Source: DASWOJ01 sp964250755 (lineage in GTDB: Bacteria > Pseudomonadota > Alphaproteobacteria > Acetobacterales > Acetobacteraceae). From it: a DNA stretch of 64,000 nucleotides. The position numbers were made by a program, and so were the translations under genes. Positions within the stretch are counted from its first letter, which is position 1. Every line of letters starts with the position of its first letter. Positions 25,286 through 34,474 of the stretch are shown here, piece after piece. The notes under the pieces are model-generated. The model made no database searches. It was not told the DNA's origin and saw nothing but the letters and a program-made list of their open reading frames with translations. The stretch is taken from contig CAXUHB010000021.1 of assembly GCA_964250755.1 (NCBI GenBank), forward strand, positions 1 to 64,000, read 5' to 3'.

Positions 25286-26472
25286 GACGGCGCCGTCGTG
25301 AAGGGACCCGGCAGCCTTTCCCGAAAGACGCTGCCAACATAGCGCCACACGGGGTTCACCATCGTGCCGGCCGCCGATTGCGTGGTCACGCGGATGACCG
25401 CCGTGCAGGCGGAACCTTGGTCAAGCAGCGCCGTCGTCACTGCAGCATCCGGCCTTGCCAGATGCTCTATGATCGAGGTCGGCGCGGCTTGCCAAAGGGC
25501 CGGGAAGCGGGCGTTGGCCGTCCGCGCAGCGTCGCAGTCCTCATACGGCAATATGACGATCACTCCCCTCCGTGCCGCGGCGGACTCCTCAAAGTCGGCC
25601 ACGACAGCAATGGGCGTGAACGGGATCGCGGTGCGCACGGCAGCTGCGGACCGCTGAACTTCCGCCTCCCAAAGTTTTGCCAGTTCTGTTTGACTCCTGG
25701 GCTTCTCTGCGGAAGCTGGCTGCATCGCCTCAGCCAGGGAAATATCCGGCGCCTCCATGAGCAAGCTTACCACCATCGCCTGCACCAAGGTCACGTCCTG
25801 CGAGGCGTCGCGCAACGCATCGCGTGCAGCGGCGAAAAGGGTCTGAACCAAGTGAGGCGCGGGCGGCGCGTCCGACATCTTCTGCTGATGCAGTACACGT
25901 CCGTCTTGGCGTACAGCGTAGCTCTCGCCGATGCCGCCGCGGAACGGATCGGCAGGTGCTCGGAGCCGGGGGTTGATCTTGCCAGGATCACCGTTCACGA
26001 ACCAACCACCCTCGCCGGGCGCGAAGCCCCGGGTCCGCAAATGAGCGAGCAGGCGTGACGCGGCGGACTCGTCCTGCAGCACCCACACGGCGCCTATGCT
26101 GGGCCCGTAGCCGAAGGCTGCGACGGCTGTCACCTCCTCCAGGTTCACGCCCACAGCCTCGCGCCACGGTTCCGGGTCGAAAACCGCACGTCCTGCAGCG
26201 TCGAAGAAAATCTTCGGCAGCAAATCACTCCTCAAGCGCTGCCAAGCCTGCCCGTCCGGCATCATGAAGCCTAATCCGACGCGCAGACTGGTCACGACAG
26301 CCCGGACCGAGCCGGGCGCGAACGGCTTGTTCGCTGGGCCTTCTGGATAAAGCGCCCCGGAAGGGATGAGCGCCAGCGCGCCGGTCACGTCGCTGTCCGC
26401 CGCGCGCGCAGCACTTGCGCCGCCAATGTGAACAAGAACGGCTGCCGCCAGCAGCGCCGCGACCCATCGCAT
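25282..26472 (-). CDS. Secreted protein of unknown function, 396 aa
   Basis: It starts with a signal peptide (MRWVAALLAAAVLVHIGG, cleavage probably after AARA, residue about 28). The mature part has no recognised domain. It has features such as GLGFMMPDGQAWQRLRSDLL near 65-84, FGYGPSIGAVWVLQDE near 125, and two late cysteines (EDCDAART and GSACTAVIRV) that may form a disulfide. GTG-coupled reading continues downstream. Codon use is typical of the genome. It shares strand with the Pro/Gln-rich secreted protein 90 bases upstream, so the two could be cotranscribed. Confidence 0.7.
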   Translation of the reverse strand: MRWVAALLAAAVLVHIGGASAARAADSDVTGALALIPSGALYPEGPANKPFAPGSVRAVVTSLRVGLGFMMPDGQAWQRLRSDLLPKIFFDAAGRAVFDPEPWREAVGVNLEEVTAVAAFGYGPSIGAVWVLQDESAASRLLAHLRTRGFAPGEGGWFVNGDPGKINPRLRAPADPFRGGIGESYAVRQDGRVLHQQKMSDAPPAPHLVQTLFAAARDALRDASQDVTLVQAMVVSLLMEAPDISLAEAMQPASAEKPRSQTELAKLWEAEVQRSAAAVRTAIPFTPIAVVADFEESAAARRGVIVILPYEDCDAARTANARFPALWQAAPTSIIEHLARPDAAVTTALLDQGSACTAVIRVTTQSAAGTMVNPVWRYVGSVFRERLPGPFTTAPS

Positions 26473-26564
26473 CGAGGGCACTCCACTCCAAGGCGCAAAG
26501 CAGGATGATTTGCCAAGGAGTCGCTGGGTGTTTGACCCTGGGTGGGGTGCAGGGCGTGCAACCG

Positions 26565-27338
26565 TCAATTCACGCATCGCAGGCAGCCGCCAGAGGTAAC
26601 GAGCCTGCCGGAGTACTTGCACACGTTGCTCTGTATGTCGTCGTTGGGGCATGCGTTGCGATGAGGTGCTGGCGTCGGGCTGAGGTATGGCCTGGGATTG
26701 ACCGTCACCGGCGCTGGCGAGGGGCCTGGCACAGGTGCCGGCGATGGCTGAACGACCATGACCCAGCGCTGCGGCGCCTGGGCCTGCAGCAGGGCAGGCT
26801 GGTTATCGCGCGTCTCGTTCAGCATGTTGCCAGCGCCGGTCTGGCTCATGGACTGGAACTGGTCAGGCGAGCTGAAAGTAACAAGCGAGGTGTCTTCGGC
26901 AGGGAGTTGGAACGGCTGGCACTGCGGCTGCTGCCCGGTTGGTTGCTGGCAGATCTCTTGGGGCAGCCAACCCTGAAGCTGGGTTTCGAGGCGCAGTTGG
27001 TTGGGTCCCACCGGGGTGGTGCGGTAGATGCCCCATAGGCGGGCCAGAAACCCGTTCGGCAGCCGGCCGACGGACATGAACCGGCCATCCGGGCCGAAGC
27101 TGTCGGCCTGCTGGATCAAGCCGTTCTGACCGCTGCTCTGGCCGCTCCAGGTGCCGATCAGGCTGGGTCCGCTGGCGGGCTGGCTTGTGGGCGGGGTGGG
27201 ACCAAGCTGGTAAGGGTTCGGCTGCTGGTAGGGGCCGGGTTGGTAGCCGGGTTGTGGCCCATAGCTCTGTGCGGCCGCAGGCATGGCCAGGAGCAGGGCG
27301 GCGATGGAGAGAAATCGGCTGAACGCAGCATGGACCAT
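26565..27338 (-). CDS. Pro/Gln-rich secreted protein of unknown function
   Basis: A 257-residue protein with a signal peptide (FLSIAALLLAMPAAAQ, residues 9-24). A low-complexity segment rich in Pro, Gln, Tyr and Gly covers 25-60, followed by a compact domain (LIGTWSGQSSGQNGLIQQAD) reminiscent of small lipocalin-like GTW folds. A Pro-rich linker near 200-225 leads to a C-terminal tail with four cysteines (ACPNDDIQSNVCKYSG and GGCLRCVN), likely two disulfides. No database family is recognised. The precursor looks like an envelope or outer-surface protein. Confidence 0.65.
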   Translation of the reverse strand: MVHAAFSRFLSIAALLLAMPAAAQSYGPQPGYQPGPYQQPNPYQLGPTPPTSQPASGPSLIGTWSGQSSGQNGLIQQADSFGPDGRFMSVGRLPNGFLARLWGIYRTTPVGPNQLRLETQLQGWLPQEICQQPTGQQPQCQPFQLPAEDTSLVTFSSPDQFQSMSQTGAGNMLNETRDNQPALLQAQAPQRWVMVVQPSPAPVPGPSPAPVTVNPRPYLSPTPAPHRNACPNDDIQSNVCKYSGRLVTSGGCLRCVN

Positions 27339-27479
27339 GCGAAAAGACTTTCCTGGCTTTGAGTGGAAGCCAGGCAGTGTGCCATGGGATGCAGGACAGG
27401 CGCGTCATCCATTCAGATGAGGCGGCTTCACCGCCCCGCCCCCAGAGTCCACACCCGGGTCCGCACGCCGGCGCTGCAA
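27339..27479. other. Short gap before the IS6 remnant
   Basis: Contains the promoter side of the Pro/Gln-rich gene and the beginning of decayed transposase sequence. Nothing else was recognised. Confidence 0.3.
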
Positions 27480-27779
27480 GGGCAGCGTGCGGTGCGCGAC
27501 CTGAAGCGGTCGGGCCGGCTGTGGCGCTTCCCGCGGCTGCGGCAGCGCAAATACCTGAACAGCATCGTCGAGCAGGACCACCGCCGGACCAAACGCCTGG
27601 TGCGGCCGGGTCTGGGCTTTGGCAGCCCGAGAACATCAAGCCCGAGAACATCAAGAGGGACGCTGGCGGGCTACGAGGCGATGGCGATGATCGGAAGAGG
27701 GCAGCCCCGCAACGTCGGAAGGCGCGATATGCAAGCGCAGGCCGCCCTGGTCGCCGGCCTGTTCGGGACAGCCGCCTGA
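27480..27779 (+). pseudogene. IS6-family transposase 3' remnant
   Basis: The reading RQRKYLNSIVEQDHRRTKRL followed by VRPGLGFGS and, after an insertion, TLAGYEAMAMIGRGQ matches the C-terminal third of IS6/IS26-type transposases (the third catalytic acid is the E of IVEQDH). A 15-bp tandem duplication at 27624-27653 sits in the middle. The N-terminal two thirds are missing, so the element is inactive. Confidence 0.8.
27624..27653. repeat. 15-bp perfect tandem duplication
   Basis: Two adjacent copies of AGCCCGAGAACATCA within the IS6 transposase remnant. Confidence 0.95.
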
Positions 27780-28274
27780 ACCGCCCAGCTACCTGCCCCG
27801 ATACAGCTCCGTCCAGACTTCGCAGCACAGCCGTGTGGTGCGGCTATGCGGGACCGGCACAGGATGGCGAGGTGGTCAGGGGTGGTCAGCGCCTGCTCAA
27901 CGACGAGGTCGGCAGGCACGAGGGGCAAGAGGCGCTTCGACACGGGGCAGCATGAACTCCGGGATGTTCACGCCATGTGCCCACGCGCACGCGCAATGAC
28001 GACGACCTGCTGCCCGGGGTGGGCGGCGCACTGGCCGCGCCACAGCCTGCGGCCGGTCTCGTCCACTACGCGGAACACCGTCAGCTTCTATGACACGTCC
28101 AAACCAACGGATCGGGGCATCGAACCGCCTCCCATGGCTCGAACCGCCGGGCGACAGCGCCGGGATTGCAGCATCATGGATGGCCTATGCCCCGCCGCGA
28201 TTACCCGATGTCCATACACACGTGATCCCGTCCTGTCCCCAGCAGGTGTGCCCGCGCCTGATCGGTCCTCGCAC
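27780..28274. other. Unassigned DNA between IS6 remnant and ModA-like gene
   Basis: Nearly 500 bases with open frames on both strands but no familiar motif, RNA gene or repeat. Its position beside the transposase remnant suggests decayed mobile DNA. Confidence 0.4.
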
Positions 28275-29063
28275 CTAGCCCGGCGTCATGCCCTTGGCCC
28301 TGATCACCGCAGCGCCGGCGGGGGAGGCGAGGTAGGCGATGAACGCCTTGGCGGCATCGGCCTCCCCGGTGTCCGCAGCAATCGCAGCCGTGAAGACCAG
28401 GTCCTGTTGCAGCTCGGCAGGAAACGGTCCAGCCAGGTCCACGCCTGGAGCCATCAGCACGTTGACCAGGAACACCCCAAGCTCGGCCTCTCCCCTTGCA
28501 ACCGCCGGCGCGATCTGTGCGGGAGCAGCCACCGGCCTGATCTTGGCCCTCATCGCCTCGGAGATGCCCAGGCGTTCGAACGTCCTCAGCACCTGGGCGC
28601 CCGCCGCGCTTTCCGGCACCAGGGCGACGGACTGCGCTCGCAACAGCGCCTGCCTCAACGCATCCGGTGTGCCGACGTCGGGCTTGGGGGCGCCGGCCCG
28701 GACCGCGACGCCGTATCCGACGCGGGCGATGTCGGCCATGGGACCAGGTGCGAACCGCGCCCGGGCGGCTGCGTCCCTCATCACCTCGGACGGGACGACG
28801 CCGAGGTCGAACGGCACCCCGGACGTGGCGCGCTTGATCAGGTCGGGGGTGCCGGCATACTGGATGACGAGCTTGTGGCCGGACGCGCGCTCGAACTGCG
28901 GGCCGAGTTCCCCGAGCACGGCGGTGATGGAGCCGCCCGCCAGCACCTGAAGCTCCGCCGCGTGGAGGGATGCGGTCGGTGACAGGGCGAGCATCAGGCC
29001 CAGAACCGAAACGGCCGCATCAAGCCGCGGCCTCCTTAAGCTCGTCGCGGGTGATCGTGACAT
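28275..29063 (-). CDS. ModA-like periplasmic binding protein
   Basis: A solute-binding protein of 262 residues in the molybdate-type (PBP2) superfamily. The signal region spans about 1-35 (AAVSVLGLMLALSPTASLHA). The fold is shown by ELQVLAGGSITAVLGELGPQ, KLVIQYAGTPDLIKRATSG, FDLGVVPSEVM and the closing AKAFIAYLASPAGAAVIRAK. In true ModA the first motif is AAASLT with serines binding the oxyanion; here it reads AGGSIT, so molybdate is not certain. No permease or ATPase gene is adjacent, so it is an orphan receptor. The start at 29063 was preferred to an upstream ATG at 29105 because the signal peptide fits better. Confidence 0.78.
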   Translation of the reverse strand: MSRSPATSLRRPRLDAAVSVLGLMLALSPTASLHAAELQVLAGGSITAVLGELGPQFERASGHKLVIQYAGTPDLIKRATSGVPFDLGVVPSEVMRDAAARARFAPGPMADIARVGYGVAVRAGAPKPDVGTPDALRQALLRAQSVALVPESAAGAQVLRTFERLGISEAMRAKIRPVAAPAQIAPAVARGEAELGVFLVNVLMAPGVDLAGPFPAELQQDLVFTAAIAADTGEADAAKAFIAYLASPAGAAVIRAKGMTPG

Positions 29064-29704
29064 GGCGACCCAACATCCTTGGACTGCAGCGGGGTTGAGC
29101 CCCATGGCTCTAACGCGCGCCGTGGGTCACGTCCAATCCCCGCAGTGCCCAATCCCCGCAGTGCCATGATGGCGCGTTACGCTGCCGCGCCTTGGTGGCC
29201 GGCTAACTTCGGCCCGCACGGGCGCGCAAGTCGCTTCGCCGAGGCTGCGCGCCGCGCGCACCGGGCCGAGGCCCTGCGGTGGGTTGAGGACGGTCGGGGA
29301 CCGCCAGGCCGGTCGGCACCGATCTCACGCTCGATGACATGCTCGACCTCACCGCTTCGGAGCCGCCCTCCTAAGGTGCGGACCTGACCTCCCCGCCCCG
29401 TGATGCGTTCAAGGCCGTTGCTTCTTCCCTTGCGGCCATGCCAGAGCAGGACTGCTGGGACAGGAGATGGACGCAGCCGATGGCCGGTCGCCGACGGACG
29501 AAGCCGCGCGGAGCCGCCGAGCATATGCAGGAAGTCCCCAGTCCCGGATTGCCGCACAGCGCAGCGATCCGGCGGAGTTTGCCGCACTGCTTCGGGTCTG
29601 CTTGAAGGGCCGGACCGCGGGGGCGTCGGGCGCCAATGGTTCCCGACGGCCTGCACGACGCCGGACCGCCCGTCGGACGACTGGCTTCCCTCGGCCTGGC
29701 CGCG
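29064..29704. other. 640-bp region without assignable gene
   Basis: Several long frames cross it, but none has a family motif or a convincing start. It holds a 16-bp tandem duplication at 29134-29165. The stretch probably includes decayed DNA plus the promoter of the ModA-like gene. Confidence 0.4.
29134..29165. repeat. 16-bp perfect tandem duplication
   Basis: Two adjacent copies of CAATCCCCGCAGTGCC upstream of the ModA-like gene. Confidence 0.95.
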
Positions 29705-30067
29705 CTATTCGCCGACGGCGCGCGTCACCTGCTTCTTGGCATCCCAGAACAGGCTGATGGCGGTGTATTGGCACAGGTCCACGTTGCCCCACTCGGCGGT
29801 GTCGTTGTCGTGGTACTTGACCTTGATGTCGAACTTGCAGGCGCTGCCCCCATGCGGGAAGGCAATGTCCACCGTCTCGCCGTCAGCAAGGGCGTCGCTC
29901 CCCATGCGGTCGCGGCCCCAGTTTCTGCTGGCGTGCGGTGACACATAGACTTCGTCAATCTGATAGCCGGTCCTGTTCTTCAGCGTGAAGTCCGCGTCCG
30001 ACGCGCAGGCCAGGCCAACGGTGGAGAGCAGCAGGGCAGCGGCCAGCGGCAGGCTGTTCAGGCGCAT
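29705..30067 (-). CDS. Small periplasmic protein of unknown function
   Basis: A 120-residue protein with a signal peptide (SLPLAAALLLSTVGLACA, residues 5-22). The mature domain, FTLKNRTGYQIDEVYVSPHA, then NWGRDRMGSDALADGETVDI and VKYHDNDTAEWGNVDLCQY, belongs to a small conserved proteobacterial family of secreted beta-sandwich-like proteins with no known role (sometimes mislabelled by automatic annotation). Two cysteines in the mature part (SACKFD and DLCQY) may pair. It is a single gene between unassigned DNA and an IS6 remnant. Confidence 0.8.
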   Translation of the reverse strand: MRLNSLPLAAALLLSTVGLACASDADFTLKNRTGYQIDEVYVSPHASRNWGRDRMGSDALADGETVDIAFPHGGSACKFDIKVKYHDNDTAEWGNVDLCQYTAISLFWDAKKQVTRAVGE

Positions 30068-30337
30068 TTCATGTTCCCGACTCGGTGACCAGATGAGATT
30101 GCCTGCCTCTTTTGGATGCCGCAACGACCGGCTTGGACAGGAATTGTCAGCGGACGTTGAATTCGAAGATGCGGAAACCGCTCGTACCCGGCCATTCGCG
30201 GGGCAGGACGGCCAATGCCTGCGTCCGTCGGCTGGGCCAGGCGATTGCGTCGGGGCTCGCGCCAACCTCCCTGGCCGGGCGGACTTGGTTCGGTTGCAGC
30301 GCCGTTCCCCACGGGCGGGGCGAACGGAGATGGATGG

Positions 30338-30568
30338 ACAGCCACGGCAGCTATCCCCGGGCGATCCCGACCGAGCTGGGCAAGACGGTGCGGCACCGGA
30401 CCAGCCGCCACCTGAGCTGCAAGCTGGAACAAGATCACCGGGGCATCAAAGGCCGATGCCGGCCCATGCGGGGCTTCAAGTGCCCAAGGTCAGCCGCCCG
30501 GTTCTGTCGCGGCCGCGACGGGCTGCGCAGCCTCCTCCGCCTCCGATCCCGCCACAAACCAGCATGTC
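30338..30568 (+). pseudogene. Second IS6-family transposase remnant
   Basis: DSHGSYPRAIPTELGKTVRH, LEQDHRGIKGRCRPMRGFK and a late FCRGRDGLRSLLRLRSRHK match the C-terminal third of an IS6-type transposase of the LEQDHRGIKGR subgroup, distinct from the remnant at 27480. The N-terminus and terminal repeats are absent. Confidence 0.8.
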
Positions 30569-30813
30569 CCAGCCCGCCGCCGCAGACTGCTCCTTCTTCG
30601 CCGGGCTGTAACCGTGCTCGCCATCTTGGAAACTGCTTGATCAGCTGCTTCTGCCTCCGCGGGACCAAAGGCGATGCTTGCTGGCGCGGGTGCTTGCAGA
30701 ACCGAGGCAGCAACGTGGGAGAGGGCGGCGAACACTCAGCCCAGGACCGCCAGCGCCAGCAGTGCCAGCCAGAACCGCCAGCCCGTGCCTGCGGCCGCCT
30801 GCCTCAACAGCAT
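30569..30813. other. Gap after the second IS6 remnant
   Basis: About 245 bases up to the stop of the peptide-binding protein gene. Nothing was recognised. Confidence 0.35.
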
Positions 30814-32394
30814 CTACGTCTTCCGCACGTCCCACATGATCGGCACCGGCGCGTTCACGACGCCGGACAGGCTCGTGCGCGTGGCCTGGTAGTTCAGGAA
30901 AAAGCCGGTCGGGATGAACGGCGCCTCCGCGACCAGGGACGCGTTCAGCTTGGCTGCCGCCGCCTTCTCCGCCGTGGGGTCCGCCGCCTCGTACCAGGCG
31001 GCGATGTCCGCCTGCACCTGTTCGTCCGTCGGCCAGCCGAACCAGGCGCTCTTGCCGGTGCAGTAGATGTGCGGGTAGGTCGCGGGCGAGGAGGAGCCGA
31101 CCCCTGCGGCCCAGGTGTGGAAGATGTGCCAGCCCCCTTCGGAAGGCGGCTTCATGCTGGCCCGGCGCGAGGTCATCGTGCCCCAGTCCATCGCCTGCAC
31201 GTCCACGTTGACGCCGATGCGGCCCAGCAAGTCGGCAGTCACGTCGGCCTGCGCCTTGGCGGGCGGCTGGTCGGTCGCCATCATCAGCACGATCTTCTCG
31301 CCGTTGTAGCCGGCCTCCTTCAGCAGCGCCGCGGCGCCGGCGTAGTCGCGCTTGCCTTTCAGCACCTCTCCTCCCTGCTCGGTGAACAGCGGGGTGCCCG
31401 GCGGGAAGTAGCCGGCGACGGGCTTCCACAGCGCCGGGTCGCTGCCCACGACGGCCTGCATGAAATCCGCCTGGTCCGTCGCCATCATCAACGCCCGCCG
31501 CGCCCGCCGGTCGTTGAACGGCGGATGCAGGTGGTTGACCCGGAACACGCCCATGTTGCCCAGCGGGTCGGCGATGCCCACGCGGATGCCGCTGTTGCGC
31601 TTCAGCAGGGGCACCAGATCCGGGATCGGCTGCTCCCACCAGTCCACCTCCCCGTTCTGGAGCGCCGCGGCGGCGGTGCCGGCGTCGGGAATTGCCTGCC
31701 ATTCCAGCCGGTCGAACAGGACGCGCTTGCCGCCCGCAAGCCAGTCCGATTTCTCCTCCCGCGGCACGTAGCCGGCGAACCGCTCGAACACAGCGGAGGA
31801 GCCGGTCACCCACTGCTCCCTCCGGAAGGTGAAGGGGCCGGAGCCGACATACTCGGTGATGGGGGTGAAGGCGTCCGTGGCGGCGATGCGTTCCGGCATG
31901 ATGAAGCAAACGGGCGTGCCGACCTTGCCCAGCGCATACACCAGCTTGGGGAAGGGCTGCCGCAGCCGGAAGCGGAAACGCCGATCGTCCAGCGCTTCCA
32001 GGGCGTCCAGTTGGGCGTTGATGCGCTGGCCCATCAGGTCGCGCTTCATCCAGCGCCTGACGCTGGCGACCGCATCGCGCGCAAGCACGGGTTCGCCGTC
32101 GTGGAAGCGCAGGCCGGGGCGCAGCGTGAAGGTCCAGGTCAGCCCGTCCGCTGCGGTCTCGTGCCCCTCGCACATCTGCGGACGGGGCGTGAGCGTGCTG
32201 TCCACGCCGTACAGCATGTCCCAGAACAGCAGGCTGGCGTTGCGCACGACGTCAATGGTGGTCCAGATCGGGTCCAGGTTCGACAGCCCGGTCTGCGGCA
32301 CGAAGCGGAGCGTGTTGGCCGCCGCGGCACCGGCAATGCGGGGCGCAGCCAGCCCGGCGGCAGCGGTCGAGGCGATGAACGTGCGGCGTCTCAT
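30814..32394 (-). CDS. Peptide/nickel-type ABC substrate-binding protein (family 5)
   Basis: A 526-residue periplasmic receptor. It begins with a twin-arginine signal (MRRRTFIASTAAAGLAAPRI) and then the family 5 core: NTLRFVPQTGLSNLDPIWTT, LRPGLRFHDGEPVLARDAVA, YVGSGPFTF and RRALMMATDQADFMQAVVG. Family members bind di- and oligopeptides, nickel complexes or opines; this ligand is unknown. No permease genes are adjacent. It is divergent from an amidohydrolase gene 154 bases away, and the two may serve the same catabolic route, with the enzyme acting on the imported compound. Confidence 0.88.
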   Translation of the reverse strand: MRRRTFIASTAAAGLAAPRIAGAAAANTLRFVPQTGLSNLDPIWTTIDVVRNASLLFWDMLYGVDSTLTPRPQMCEGHETAADGLTWTFTLRPGLRFHDGEPVLARDAVASVRRWMKRDLMGQRINAQLDALEALDDRRFRFRLRQPFPKLVYALGKVGTPVCFIMPERIAATDAFTPITEYVGSGPFTFRREQWVTGSSAVFERFAGYVPREEKSDWLAGGKRVLFDRLEWQAIPDAGTAAAALQNGEVDWWEQPIPDLVPLLKRNSGIRVGIADPLGNMGVFRVNHLHPPFNDRRARRALMMATDQADFMQAVVGSDPALWKPVAGYFPPGTPLFTEQGGEVLKGKRDYAGAAALLKEAGYNGEKIVLMMATDQPPAKAQADVTADLLGRIGVNVDVQAMDWGTMTSRRASMKPPSEGGWHIFHTWAAGVGSSSPATYPHIYCTGKSAWFGWPTDEQVQADIAAWYEAADPTAEKAAAAKLNASLVAEAPFIPTGFFLNYQATRTSLSGVVNAPVPIMWDVRKT

Positions 32395-32548
32395 GCGGAA
32401 GCCCTCCCATGCCGAACTCTTTGTTTCGGTCGCCAGGCAGACTGCACCGCCTGAGCCGGAACTGCCAGACGTGTCAGGGGCGGAAAGTGGTTCGACACCT
32501 GGCGCCAAGCTGGGCACACTTGCCTGCCTGGACGCAATGGAGCCACCG

Positions 32549-33703
32549 ATGGACCACGACCTGATCCTGCGCAACGGCCGCGTGCTGGACCCTGGCGCCG
32601 GCCGGGACGAGGTCGCGGACGTCGCCTTTGCTAATGGCAAGATCTCGGCCATCGGCCCGAGCCTGCGCGGCCGGGCGGAGCGGGACGTGTCGGGCTGCAT
32701 CGTCATGCCCGGCCACATGGACTTCCACGCCCACGTCTATTGGGGCGGCACCTCCATCAGCGTGGACGCCGACCGGCTCGCCCGGCGCTGCGGCACGACG
32801 ACGTGGGTGGACGCGGGATCGGCCGGACCGGGCAACTTCGCAGGGTTCCGGAAGCACGTGATCGAGCCGTGCCGGACCCGCATCCTCGCCTTCCTGCACG
32901 TGAGCCATGCCGGCATCTTCGCCTTCTCGAAGTCCGTCATGGTGGGGGAAAGCGGGGACATGCGGCTGATGGACACCGAGACCTGCGCCGCGGTGGCGCG
33001 CGAGCACCCGGACCTCATCCGCGGCATCAAGGTGCGGGTGGGCGCCAACACGAGCGGGGTGAACGGCATCGCGCCGCTGCATCATGCGCTTGCAGCCGCA
33101 GACCGGGCCGGGTTGCCGGTGATGTGCCACATAGACCGCCCGCCGCCGCGCTACGAGGACGTGCTGGCCGAGCTGCGGCCCGGCGACATCCTGACCCACT
33201 GCTACAAGCCGTTCCCCAACGCGCCCTGCCGCGCCGACAGCCGCATCAAGGAGGCGTGCTGGCAGGCGCGGGAGCGGGGCGTGGTGTTCGACATCGCGCA
33301 CGGCGCCGGGTCGTTCGACTTCGGGGTGGCCGAGGCGATGTTGGCGGGCGGCTTCCCGCCGGACATCATAAGCTCGGACGTGCATGTCCTGTGCGTGGAC
33401 GGCCCGGCGTTCGACAACATGGAGACCATGAGCAAGTTCCTGCTCCTCGGGATGCCGCTGCCGGACATCGTGCGGGCCGTCACCGCGGCGCCGGCGGCCG
33501 CATTGCGGCGGCCGGACCTGGCGGACCTTTCGGTGGGCAGCACGGGCGACGCCACGGTGATGCGGCTGCAGGACGGGCGCTTCACCTTCAACGACGTGTC
33601 CGGCCAAACTCGGACGGGACAGCAGCGCTTCGCGCTCGACAGCATGGTCGTGGGCGGGGCGCTTTGGCATGCCGAAGACAGGCGGGCGGACGCGGCGGAG
33701 TGA
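32549..33703 (+). CDS. Amidohydrolase/deacetylase-family metallohydrolase
   Basis: A 384-residue cyclic amidohydrolase. The N-terminal beta strand (DLILRNGRVLDPGAG) leads to the first metal motif GHMDFHAHVY at about 55-64. A carboxylated-lysine region (DLIRGIKVRVGANTSG), a histidine in PVMCHID, another in ILTHCYKPFPN and an aspartate in IISSDVHVL complete the binuclear metal site. It belongs to the EF_0837/AHA_3915 deacetylase group. The start at 32549 has GGAG 6 bases upstream; an ATG four codons earlier is possible. It is divergent from the ABC binding protein, so the pair may be one uptake-and-hydrolysis unit. The substrate is unknown. Confidence 0.85.
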   Translation: MDHDLILRNGRVLDPGAGRDEVADVAFANGKISAIGPSLRGRAERDVSGCIVMPGHMDFHAHVYWGGTSISVDADRLARRCGTTTWVDAGSAGPGNFAGFRKHVIEPCRTRILAFLHVSHAGIFAFSKSVMVGESGDMRLMDTETCAAVAREHPDLIRGIKVRVGANTSGVNGIAPLHHALAAADRAGLPVMCHIDRPPPRYEDVLAELRPGDILTHCYKPFPNAPCRADSRIKEACWQARERGVVFDIAHGAGSFDFGVAEAMLAGGFPPDIISSDVHVLCVDGPAFDNMETMSKFLLLGMPLPDIVRAVTAAPAAALRRPDLADLSVGSTGDATVMRLQDGRFTFNDVSGQTRTGQQRFALDSMVVGGALWHAEDRRADAAE

Positions 33704-33970
33704 ACGTGCCGCACGAGAACGGTGCCGCTCCGCCACGGAGCCTTGATGCATTGATGTCCGGACCACCACGTTGACGGACGCTGTCCGCAAATGCGGACCA
33801 GGCCGTTCCAACCCAGCCATTCCAGCCGGGCTTCACGCCCGTAGTGGAGGCCCGCCTTTCCCGTCCTCCTCCCGGGTCAAACCGCGGAGCGGTTCACGGC
33901 CAGGGCGAGGGAGGCCGCCCCCGCACGCCCAAATCCAAGCAGCGCCGCCCCTCGGGACGCCACCGCATCC
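33704..33970. other. Intergenic region with a repeat variant
   Basis: Lies between the convergent amidohydrolase and tadA genes. It holds the variant palindromic repeat described at 33861-33911; nothing else was recognised. Confidence 0.5.
33861..33911. repeat. Variant palindromic repeat with inner hairpin
   Basis: Resembles the CTCCCTCTCCC...GGGGTGAGGG repeat family, but an extra inner palindrome is inserted after the CCCGGGTC: AAACCGC-GGA-GCGGTTC at 33879-33895. The same arrangement occurs at 50611-50653. Confidence 0.7.
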
Positions 33971-34420
33971 CTACCGCAACCCCCGGAAGAACCCCCGCAG
34001 CATCCCCCCGCACTCCGCCTCCCGCACGCCCCCAACCACCTCAGGCACATGCAGGCACCCCGGCGCATCGAACACCCGCGCCCCATGCACCACCCCGCCC
34101 CCCTTCGGATCGTATGCGCCGAATACCACCCGCCCCACCCGGAACCAGACCGCCGCCCCCGCGCACATCGCGCAAGGCTCCAGCGTCACCCAAAGCGAGC
34201 ACCCCGCCAGCCGAGGCCCTCCCAGCGCCCGCGCGCCCAGCGCTCGAACCGCAGCCCGCATCACCAGCAGCTCCGCATGGGCGCTCGCATCCCCCTCCGC
34301 CTCCACCTGGTTCCCCGCCCGCGCCAGCACCGCCCCGTCCGGCCCGGCCAGCACCGCCCCCACCGGCACCTCCCCGCGCGCCGCCGCCGCCCGCGCCTCC
34401 TGCAGCGCAAGCTCCATCAT
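33971..34420 (-). CDS. tadA: tRNA-specific adenosine deaminase
   Basis: A 149-residue zinc deaminase that converts A34 of tRNA-Arg to inosine. The zinc ligands are in HAE (H48, catalytic E50) and PCAMC (C83, C86). The N-terminal MMELALQEARAAAARGEVPV and the late VFGAYDPKGGGVVHGARVF are standard family stretches, although the usual LNHR motif near the end is not seen and reads HVPEVVGGV. A GTG at 34435 is an alternative start, five codons longer. Divergent from the amidotransferase gene, 54 bases away. Confidence 0.88.
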   Translation of the reverse strand: MMELALQEARAAAARGEVPVGAVLAGPDGAVLARAGNQVEAEGDASAHAELLVMRAAVRALGARALGGPRLAGCSLWVTLEPCAMCAGAAVWFRVGRVVFGAYDPKGGGVVHGARVFDAPGCLHVPEVVGGVREAECGGMLRGFFRGLR

Positions 34421-34474
34421 CTCGCCCGCCCTCACGCTTGCCCCGGCAACCCCAGGGGGTCTAACCACCACAGC

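Noticed and set aside
27846..28270. Plus-strand frame next to the IS6 remnant
   Set aside because: Cysteine- and arginine-rich translation with no motif; looks like decayed DNA.
29467..29757. Plus-strand frame of about 95 codons
   Set aside because: No family motif and strong overlap with other open frames; composition effect.
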